Assembly (NCBI RefSeq): GCF_000276665.1
Contig: NW_004955465.1
Location: 6,854,930 to 6,918,929, forward strand
Reading direction: 5' to 3'
Source: Chinchilla lanigera
Taxonomy: Eukaryota > Chordata > Mammalia > Rodentia > Chinchillidae
Length of the DNA: 64,000 bases
Below the pieces are notes generated by a model. That model was not told where the DNA came from. It made no database searches and saw only the letters and a program-made list of their open reading frames with translations. Below are positions 56,403-64,000 of the stretch, in pieces. Position 1 is the stretch's first letter, and every line of letters begins with the position of its first letter. Position numbers and translations under genes: made by a program.

Positions 56403-57645
56403 CCATACTTCCCAGCTCTCAACCTCTCTTAAATTTTCAGTTGTGGTCACCCCCACATAGAATTTCTGCAGTGTGAGGGTTGGGGAGGAAGGGAGGAAGC
56501 CTAACACTCTGGATCAGTGGTTATGGTGTTTTGATGTCCTACTGCCCAGAATGAGGAGGCTGAACAGGAGGAATGGTCCTGTGAGTTTGGGAAAGGTTAG
56601 GAATCATCCTGAACCTGAAACACTGCTTGGTTCCATGTTGGTTGATGCAATCTCAGCATCCAATTGAAGGGATGGCCCAGGAACCACAGTGGCGGGTCTG
56701 GGGATGATCCAGGCACTCTGAAGAGGTCAACCTTGCCAGAGCACAGACTTGTGGATGAGAGCTTCATTTGGATGTGGTCAAAAGCGGGCCTGCTCCCTGA
56801 TATAATGATAAGCTACGTATCTCAGATTCATCTGGAAACCATTTTTAAGTTTACATTATGAAGAATTGATTTTCAAGTTACGTCTATCCCAGCTCATCTG
56901 TTTTGCATGTGGACTGGGTGGGTTTTAGAGACGAACAACAGCTCTTCTCCTCCCTATTTTTCCCCCTCAAGTTTTATGGTTGGGTTTGGGTTTTATTTAT
57001 AACATGTCACATGCAGATATACAGCAGAGCACTATCCGCAGGCTGAGCGGCCTCTTATCATTTTACATATTCCTCATTCATAATTAGTTGAGGCTGTTTT
57101 AGGTTTGCGTTTTTTCTATAATGATATAGTAGACACAAAGTGTTAACTAGAAACAGAAATATTCCTCTTTACCTCTGTCCCGCCCCCTTCCCACTGCCAC
57201 TCCCACCCCGTCTCACATCATGGTTTGGAGGGAAGGCGCCCTGGTTGTGTGTCACTCCTAGGATTCTTCACCCACTAGTGGAAAACATCCATCTGGAGGT
57301 TTCAGCCCCTCTTAGAGGCCATGGGACCTTGAACACTTATCTCATCCCTCTCTTTCCTCCAGAGCTGGTACACAAACAACCCTGACCAGATAGGAGGCCT
57401 CTGTCTGCTGTTAAAGAAGGTGCATGATGTGGCGGAGTCAGTGACCTTGCTGTCTTATTCACCTCTGAGTTGAGAGGCCTCACTGCCAGGGAGCTTGAAT
57501 CCCAGGGGCCTACCAGAGTGTGTGGTCTCCTTGGTCCCTTGCCTTCAGCTGCTGACACTGGAATTGCCTCTGGATCTCTATGAAGGGCAGGCTGGCAAGG
57601 TTACTTCTAGGAAAACTGTCATACACAGCAAAGCTATAGCCTAGT
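56403..57645. other. Unassigned sequence, no gene seen
   Basis: No named repeat and frames up to 81 codons only. Confidence 0.5.
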
Positions 57646-57651
57646 TGAAAA

Positions 57652-57762
57652 ACTGTGGGTGCTGAGGGTGTAGCTCAGCAGTACAGTGCTTGCCTAGTGT
57701 GTGTGAGCCCCCAAATTCAATCTGTAGCACCACTACCAAAAAAAAAAAAAAAAAAAAGAAAC
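57652..57762 (+). repeat. ID SINE with long A tail
   Basis: 'gggtgctgagggtgtagctc', 'agtacagtgcttgcctagtg' and 'tctgtagcaccactacc', followed by an A run of about 20 bases. Older subfamily than the copies at 30721 and 33130. Confidence 0.85.
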
Positions 57763-58345
57763 ATATCTGTACATATAGAAATATTTCCTGCTCAGGGGGC
57801 TTGGCTTAGGAGGCCAATTTGCATGTGTTTTCATAAATTTGCATATACTAGGCACAAATATGCATGCTAGGTTCATAAGTGTCTACTTCCAAATAAAGTT
57901 ATCTGATACTCCATCATTTAGACTGCTGTATACATTTAGACTGTGTTGCTTCCCTTAGCTTCATGACATCAGGTCTATTAATGTACCAAGTCTCCCCACT
58001 TCGTCCTCTTTCCCAAAATGCATCCTATGTTTTAAGAAATGCTTACTAAATATCACCATTATTGTGAAACCAGCCCTGGAGGTCATCACAAGACCTCATA
58101 TGAACTGGTGGCTCTTGTAGGGTTTTGTCTGTAGAGAGCTTAGATTTTTGGAAGCCTCCTCCAGAGCTCTCCAAAACAATATTAGTTATTAAGATGGGCC
58201 TTGAACTGTTACATATAAATTATATTTATAGAAGAAAGATCCTATTTAAAAAGCGTATTTGTATACAAAAAGGATTTTACCAAAAGGTACTGGAATGTGC
58301 ACCATGGTAACTCTCCAAACGCAGTTTTAGAGACATGTACCAGTG
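57763..58345. other. AT-rich unassigned sequence
   Basis: No gene or named repeat recognised. Confidence 0.45.
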
Positions 58346-58450
58346 TTTAATGTCATCAGACTTCCCAGCTTAATTATGAGTGGATTTGAGAGTTATGTCA
58401 CTTCCCAGAGCCTCAGTTTCTTCTATAAAGTGATTGCACATAAACTGATC
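58346..58450 (+). repeat. MIR fragment
   Basis: 'ttatgagtggatttgagagt', 'tgtcacttcccagagcctca' and 'gtttcttctataaagtgat' match the MIR core and 3' part. Confidence 0.6.
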
Positions 58451-58824
58451 TCACTGTTTCCCAAAGCCAGGCACTCAGCATTACCTTTATAACTTTTGCC
58501 ATATCCACACATCACCCATAGTCTTTTTGTCATTTTTTTGATTTTACTAACTTTTCACTGTAAACTGGCATTAAACTGGTATAAAGAGCCTGGTGCAAGG
58601 CCAGCTAGAGAGACAACTGGTTTCCAACTTCTATATTTTCCTTTCGTCGCAGTGACTGAACACTGACCTTCACCTGCACACCCAGCTAACAGATGATATT
58701 TTCTAGCACTCCTTGCAGTGGGGCATAACTCTGTGATTATGTTTCAGACTATATTTGGAGTAAACAACATATTTGGTGAGAATGTCCTTTCTAAAACTTA
58801 TGCTGAAAGTTAATTGTTGCTGTG
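58451..58824. other. Unassigned sequence
   Basis: No gene or named repeat recognised. Confidence 0.4.
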
Positions 58825-59118
58825 GTAGTGTCAAGAGGTGGCTTTTTTTTTTTTTTTAGGAGGTGATGAGTTCATGAGGACTCCTCCTTGATGAATGGGT
58901 TAATGCTCTTATCACAGGACTGGTTCTTGATAAGATGCCTAGTGAGATTTCCTTTCTGTCTCCTCAATGCTGCTTTGTCCTTCTGCCATGTGGTGACTCA
59001 GCTAAAAGGCCCACACCAGATGCGAGCACCATGTTTGTGGATTTCCTAGTCTCCAAGGCCATGAACCAAATAAATTTCTGTTCTTAATAAATTACCCAAT
59101 CTGTTATAGCAGCAATAA
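58825..59118 (+). repeat. MaLR-type LTR, 5' truncated
   Basis: 'ggtagtgtcaagaggtggct' , 'atgagttcatgaggactcct' and 'ctgccatgtggtgactcagc' are followed by 'catgaaccaaataaatttct', 'aataaattacccaatctgt'. An internal T run lies at 58845-58857. Confidence 0.85.
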
Positions 59119-59400
59119 ATACAGTAATCCCTTTCCCTGTCCTAGGACAGAAAAACTGTGTACTTCTGCAACTCCCTCCATTTTGAATACTCATATGGAT
59201 GGGATGCTGCCATTTTGGACCATCAAGGTAAGAGCTGTCTCCCAGTGGTGGCAGAACCAGGGGCAAAAGGAGGCCACATTCTCCATAGATAGAACTACCA
59301 CTGTAGTTCTGGGCTACCTATCTCTGGATTTCTTTTACATAAGGAGAAATAAGCTTTTCTGTTAAACCACTGCCTTCTAGGGCTTCCTGGTACTCTCAAC
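59119..59400 (+). repeat. MLT1-type LTR fragment
   Basis: 'aactccctccattttgaata', 'gggatgctgccattttggac' and 'tacataaggagaaataagct' with 'tgttaaaccactgccttcta' follow an MLT1 3' layout. Confidence 0.5.
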
Positions 59401-59749
59401 TGAATATAATCCTAATGGCTACCATATTATGAACACAATGGGTAGGTGTCAGTGCTGACTGGGGCTGCCATATAGCCAGAGTTGAGGAGTTTTTCATGTA
59501 TTTTGCATGTTAGCTTGAAAGTGATAGTTTGAAATTGGCCATGGTGGGAGCATTTATACTACAAAGATTGGAAAATGCCACAGAAATGTCAGGGAGTTCT
59601 TTTTCCCTCCAAGAGATCCAATTATTGGCTACTTCCCATTTATTCACACAGCACAGATGGGATTCAAGGACTTTGTCCACAAAAGTCTGCTGGGATGTTG
59701 AGGTGGTCTGACTGCTTCATTTGCTCTCAGCTTATTCAAACTCTGGTCA
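59401..59749. other. Unassigned sequence
   Basis: Possibly a further part of the LTR region; no gene seen. Confidence 0.4.
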
Positions 59750-59932
59750 GGAGCCAGGTGAGGTGTTGCGTGCTTGTAATCCCAGCACTCAGGAGGTGGA
59801 GGCAGGAGGATCATTGCAAGGTCTAGACCAGCCTGGGCTACAAAGTGATCTCAAGGCCAGCCTGAACTGCATAGCTGGACCCTGTCTCAAAAAGACAAAA
59901 ACAAACAACAGATAAGCAAACAAAACAACCCT
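59750..59932 (+). repeat. B1-type SINE, long form
   Basis: 'gccaggtgaggtgttgcgtg', 'cttgtaatcccagcactcag', 'aggtggaggcaggaggatca', 'gaccagcctgggctacaaag' and a second 'aaggccagcctgaactgcat' block before 'ctgtctcaaaaagacaaaa'. The repeated gaccagcctgggct-like block suggests the B1 form with the internal duplication. Confidence 0.9.
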
Positions 59933-60361
59933 AGTCAGGGCCTATGTCAGGCCTAGGCTTCCTTGTTGTCTATCTTGAATGAGGAAGTTTGAATGTTCTG
60001 TGGAGGTCTGGTATGGATAGGACTCAGCAGGTTGATAATAGACAAGCCTGCCCACACTTTGCCATAGAAAATGACCAGAAAAAATAGGAACATATCCTTC
60101 TGACTTTGTCATCAGATATGAAACACATTGAGGTTTGTATACATCTGATCATCAATCATACTTTCTTCTTTTTAAAAGATGGAAGCAGGTGCCTTGATAA
60201 TAGACATGGAATATTTAGAATTTACTGCTATACTGCAATTATATTTCAGCAGTACATGATCCATGTCGATTAAACATGACTATAAGTACATCACATAATG
60301 CAACTAATGAATTTAAATCTGATCTTTTCTTTAACCTTTTTAATTTTTTTTATTGAGAGTT
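59933..60361. other. Unassigned sequence
   Basis: No gene or named repeat recognised. Confidence 0.4.
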
Positions 60362-60690
60362 ATATATTACTCCATTTTCTGTTATTAACAACTGAATGCC
60401 ATGGACTGAATAACTTAATAAAGAAAAGAGGTTTATTTCGGTTCACATTTCTGGAAGCTGAAGGTCAAGGGCTGTGTCTGGGGATGATCTTTTTGCTGGC
60501 AGAGTTCCAAGATGGCACACAGCATCACTTATAAAGCCACCAGGGTTCAATCATGGAAGCCCCATTTGATGACTTTATCTAATCCTAATCACCTCCCAAA
60601 GGCACCATGAAAGCTGACCAAACATCACAGTCAGACTGAATTTTCTCCCTCTAAATATCTCACAATGGGGAGTCAGTGTCAACATAGGAA
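60362..60690 (-). repeat. MaLR-type LTR
   Basis: Reverse LTR: 'tactccattttctgttatta', 'aagaggtttatttcggttca', 'agttccaagatggcacacag', 'gatgactttatctaatccta' and 'ggagtcagtgtcaacatag'. Confidence 0.8.
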
Positions 60691-60699
60691 ACCTTGGCG

Positions 60700-60905
60700 G
60701 TGTCTGAGTTAGCTTTCCTACACTGTGACAAAATATCTGAGATAATCAATTTAAAAAGAGGAAAAGTTTATTCTGGTTCACGGTGTTTGAGGCTTCAGCT
60801 CACAGACAGTTGCCTCCAAATGCTCTACTACCTCCCAATTTTGTCTTTGACTAGGACCAGTCTTTTGGCATGTGGGTCTTTGAGGGACACATAAACCATA
60901 GCTAT
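60700..60905 (-). repeat. MaLR-type LTR, internally shortened
   Basis: Reverse LTR: 'gtctgagttagctttcctac', 'gtgacaaaatatctgagata', 'gtttattctggttcacggtg' and the end 'gacacataaaccatagct'. About 200 bases, with the middle missing. It lies next to the copy at 60362 in the same orientation. Confidence 0.75.
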
Positions 60906-61079
60906 AGTACACATCCAAATCATCGCAAGCTATAACTGCTGTCAACTGTTAGTAATTTCTTTTGAGGCCCTTTCTGTTCAGTTCATATTCACCCACCAGT
61001 TCTCCTCAACCCAGGGAGATAGTTTCACATTTTAGAGGACAAAGTAATGTACTATTGTGGTAGGATAGAGATTCTGCTA
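60906..61079. other. Unassigned sequence
   Basis: No feature seen. Confidence 0.4.
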
Positions 61080-61136
61080 TAGACTGGCTGCTCTGTGTTT
61101 ATAGCTGCATAACCTTGAATGACTTATCTAACTCTG
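61080..61136 (+). repeat. MIR fragment
   Basis: 'gactggctgctctgtgttta', 'cataaccttgaatgacttat' and ctaactctgg resemble the MIR core. Confidence 0.45.
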
Positions 61137-61605
61137 GTATTAGTCATTTATTGCTGCATAACTGGGTCCCAAATTCAGTGGTATAAAGTGAACCAAAATA
61201 TGTCTTTACGGTTCTGTGGCTTAACAGGTTGATTCTTTTGCTGGTCTTGTCTGGGGTCACTCTTCCCTCTGTACTTTGCTAGGATGGAACTGTTGATCCC
61301 AAACTTCTTGGTTTCCCTCCCATGCCCTCTTCAGGTCAGTAGCTTGGACTTCCCCACACCATGGCAGCCTCAGGTTCCAAGAAGGAGAAAGCAGAAGTTG
61401 TGGGTCCACTTAAGACCTGGTGCAGGAGCCCCAGAGTGCTGCTTCTGACTCTTTGTGTGGTTCAAGCAAGTCACATGCAGCCTAGGTACAAAGAAAGAAG
61501 AGGCAGACCCCAACTCTTGATGAGGGGAGCTACGTGCAGGTCAGGAATGAGAGGAATTTGGTGGCTGTGTTTTCAGCCAATCCACCATAATCCCTCTGAA
61601 TCTTA
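61137..61605 (-). repeat. MLT1-type LTR
   Basis: 'tattagtcatttattgctgc', 'cagtggtataaagtgaacca' , 'acggttctgtggcttaacag', 'tcttttgctggtcttgtctg' and 'agaagttgtgggtccactta' follow a reverse MLT1-type LTR in order. Confidence 0.7.
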
Positions 61606-62070
61606 ATTTCTTAATTTGCGAAAAGGGGAAAATACTTATTTTGTGAATTTACTGTGCAAATTTGATGAAATCTTGTAGAAGCAACTGCTACCACAAATAT
61701 GATACATGCCAATTGGCAGTTCTTTCTTCTTTCTCCTCTTCAAGCTCTTCCCATTGTGACCTCCTACTAGTCTTCAATCACTGATCACCTCTCCTCCATT
61801 CCCCAAGCACATACATGTCCAAACCTCGTTGAGGTTTCAGGTGTCTGAAGGCTGGAATAAATGATAGGAGTTCTCGGTATCAAAGCTAGAGGTGGTAGGC
61901 TTGCTTGGGAGCATTTAAAGATGGGACAGATATAGGAAGTGATATAAAGGAGGCGGAGGTTAAGCATGGCATCAACGGGCAAAGTGCAGATGGGTGTTTG
62001 GCAGACAAGGCAAACAGAGAGAGGGTCATTGCTAAGCCTGAGACTTGCCTGAGTACCTTCTGTAGAGCTG
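61606..62070. other. Unassigned sequence
   Basis: A 138-codon minus frame (61785-62201) runs into the microsatellite and is low complexity. No gene. Confidence 0.45.
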
Positions 62071-62310
62071 TAGTTCTCAATGTGTGTGTATGTGTGGTGT
62101 GTGTTGGGGTAGAGAAAGACAGACAGAAAGACAGACAGACTGACAGACAGAGACAGAGACACAGAGACAGGGAGAGACAGAGATTTGACAATATCTGGCA
62201 ACAGTCTTGATAGTCCTAATTACAGAGGTGCTCCTAGTGGTCGGTCATTGGAAGCTAGGGATGCCACTAAATATCCTATGAAGCAGAGGACAGTGCCCTA
62301 CCAAAGCCAT
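62071..62310 (+). mobile_element. MER20-like hAT element split by a microsatellite
   Basis: The left end 'tagttctcaatgtg' and the right part 'tgacaatatctggcaacagt', 'gaggtgctcctagtggtcgg', 'agggatgccactaaatatcc', 'agcagaggacagtgcccta' follow MER20. Between them lies the (GACA)n tract at 62117-62185, which replaced part of the element. Confidence 0.75.
62117..62185. repeat. (GACA)n/(GAGACA)n microsatellite
   Basis: gaca tetramers and gagaca hexamers, with interruptions. On the opposite strand it makes a Leu/Ser/Val/Cys-rich translation that should not be taken as a signal peptide or membrane segment. Confidence 0.95.
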
Positions 62311-62829
62311 CCAGCTCCAAATGTCATTTCTGCAGGGACAGAAAAGGTGTCATGCCCATCCTCTACCCTCATCAAATGATGGGTTTTCTGATAGTTTTAA
62401 AGTCTTTTGAACCAGGAAGAAGGTTTTCCACACCATAAGTGGAGCTCAAAACCTATTTATAGATTTCTACTGTGTGGACCTCTACATGTATGAGTTACAG
62501 GCTAAGTAGATGAGAAAGATGGAAGGAGTATGATTCAGGGTGACATGGACTAAGATAATAATAATAGCTTATCAAGAGTTAATGTTTATTATTGAGTCTT
62601 TCATGCATGTTGGGCACTGGGGCTGAACACATCATCCATGTCCCTAATGCCAGCAGCCTGGTGGTCAAAGTTCTTTAGCCCCCAGGTCACACTAGACTTT
62701 GATATTTACATACTAATTTCTTAAACTTGGCCCCTGGATCAGTGCAAACTCCTCTGTGTCTCTGGCTGTGCTGCTGGATCATTCGAATAGGATGTTGGGT
62801 AGAGTGGGGCTTATATCTTTCCTGGTTGC
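62311..62829. other. Unassigned sequence
   Basis: No gene or clear repeat. The segment 62590-62660 contains 'gcatgttgggcactggggct' but does not follow an ID element beyond that. Confidence 0.4.
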
Positions 62830-62910
62830 TGTCTTATTTTTAAAGTAATTATTGGAATATAATTCACATACCACTCAGTTTACCAATTTGTGCACAGTTC
62901 TATTCCACAA
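62830..62910 (+). mobile_element. Old L1M 3' fragment, left part
   Basis: 'attattggaatataattcac' and 'ataccactcagtttaccaat' match the ancient L1 3' end. The continuation appears at 63780. Confidence 0.7.
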
Positions 62911-63775
62911 GCTCTTCCTCAGATAGAGAACTGATACCTAGACTATATAAAAAACTTTTTAAAAATCCCTTAAAGTAAAAAACCCAGTCAAAAAATGGGC
63001 AAGTGAAATGAATAGACACTTCACAGAAGTACAAATGGCCAATTTATACATGAAGACATGCTCAGTGTCGCTAGCCATTAGAGAAATGCAAATTGAAACA
63101 GCACTGAGATTCCATATTAAAGAAAGAATGGCCATCACCAAGAAATGAAATAATCACAAATGCTGGTGAGGCTATGGGGAAGAAGGAACACTTCTACATT
63201 GTTGGTGGGAATGTACAACCATTGAGGAAATCAGTATGTGTATTCCTCAGAAAATTAAAGCTAGAAATAGTATTTGACCCAGATATTCTTGTAATTATTT
63301 TCCTGAAAGAGTTAAAAACGTGATATTACAGTGATCCATGTATACCCATGCTTACAGCAGCACAATTCATACAAGCAAAATCTTGGAAGCAGCCTATATG
63401 TCCATCAACAGATGAATGGATAAAGAAAATGTGGTACTTACACATAATTCAGCCATGAAGAAGGATAAACTTAAATCATTTGTAAGAAAAGGGATGCACT
63501 TGAGATCATAATTTTAAGTGAAATAAATCAGACACACACATTTCAATATCCTATGATTTCTCTTATATGAAAAACCCAAGTTTTAAGTAAAGAGAAAAAT
63601 AAAGGCTAGATAATAGGAAGTAGAGAGTTGGATTTTTCTAAAATAGGAAAAGAATGAAGAGAGGGAGGGAGAAAAAAGGGAAGGGAGGGAAAGGAGAGGA
63701 AAAAGGAATGAAGATGTGTTCTATCTACACACTAACCCCGTATGAGGAATGGAAACACCAGGCACTGCACACCTG
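62911..63775 (+). mobile_element. L1 3' end, 5' truncated, inserted in an old L1M
   Basis: 'agagaactgatacctagact', 'aaaaaatgggcaagtgaaat', 'gagaaatgcaaattgaaaca', 'tggtgaggctatggggaaga', 'aagatctttggaagcagcc'-type text and 'aatgtggtacttacacataa' cover the end of ORF2 and the 3' UTR. The 3' UTR block 63510-63720 repeats the block at 20580-20800. No intact frame. Confidence 0.88.
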
Positions 63776-63779
63776 GACT

Positions 63780-64000
63780 GATAAAAAACCAAAGTACCTG
63801 GTTCAGTGGGATATTGGCATCCTCACAGAGCTGTGTAATCATCACCACAATCAAGTTTAGGATGTTTTCTTCGCTCCAAAAGACATCCTTGTGTGGTTCC
63901 AACTACGTGATTTTCTGGAAGAGGCTATCGAGACCGTAAAGAGGTTGGTGGCTGCCAGGGGTGGCGGGGAGTGGAGGTGAATAGACAAGAACATATCAAG
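63780..64000 (+). mobile_element. Old L1M 3' fragment, right part, running off the window
   Basis: 'acctggttcagtgggatatt', 'gagctgtgtaatcatcacca' and 'atcaagtttaggatgttttc' continue the L1M interrupted at 62910. The next part, with 'ggttccaactacgtgatttt' and 'gaggttggtggctgccaggg', also looks like ancient L1 3' sequence and runs to the window end. Confidence 0.65.

Noticed and set aside
61785..62201. 138-codon minus-strand frame with Leu/Ser/Val/Cys repeats resembling a signal or membrane region
   Set aside because: The repeat part is the translation of the (GACA)n microsatellite.
1..64000. CRISPR arrays, operons, prokaryotic promoters, attachment sites
   Set aside because: The content is clearly mammalian. 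No regularly spaced repeats or dense coding were seen.

Overview
This window reads as ordinary nuclear DNA from a placental mammal, almost certainly a rodent outside the mouse and rat group. The evidence is the repeat content. There are many ID-type SINEs (tRNA-derived, with A and B boxes), B1-type 7SL SINEs, and B1 monomers fused to an ID tail. Rodent-style L1 copies and old mammal-wide repeats (MIR, L2, MER2, MER20, MaLR LTRs) are also present. B1-ID fusions are known from squirrel-related rodents, but the youngest ID copies here end in a different consensus, so I leave the family open. One run of 100 N (13189-13288) marks an assembly gap inside a pyrimidine microsatellite.

I found no protein-coding gene, no processed gene copy and no functional RNA gene. 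No open frame over 220 codons exists. The longer frames lie in GC-rich or low-complexity DNA and resemble no family I know. The only recognisable protein remnants belong to dead L1 elements. The window is therefore best read as intergenic or deep intronic sequence.

Layout. 1-9060: mostly unassigned, with two MaLR LTRs, one B1-ID fusion and a MER2 split by an ID SINE. 9060-20000: unassigned GC-moderate sequence with scattered LTRs, MIR, a hAT copy, MER20, and the gap; a compact homeodomain-type motif cluster lies near 18.8 kb. 20000-27200: a locally rearranged old repeat with a 73-base inverted repeat, then two L1s tail to tail; the larger is antisense, carries an inserted LTR and has lost its reverse transcriptase core. 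27200-34820: dense LTR and SINE insertions, including a SINE inside an LTR and a tiny hAT element with a near-perfect 8-base target duplication. 34820-46700: GC-richer unassigned DNA with L1 tails, MIR, MER2 and an AT-rich island. 46700-53220: nested LTRs, an LTR with a 44-base internal tandem repeat, and an AT-rich stretch. 53430-55660: an L1 with the 5' inversion typical of twin priming. 55660-64000: old repeats, LTRs, a MER20 split by a microsatellite, and a younger L1 inserted in an older one.

No genes work together here. The structure worth reading is the record of transposition, nesting and rearrangement. I did not find evidence of a novel biological system.
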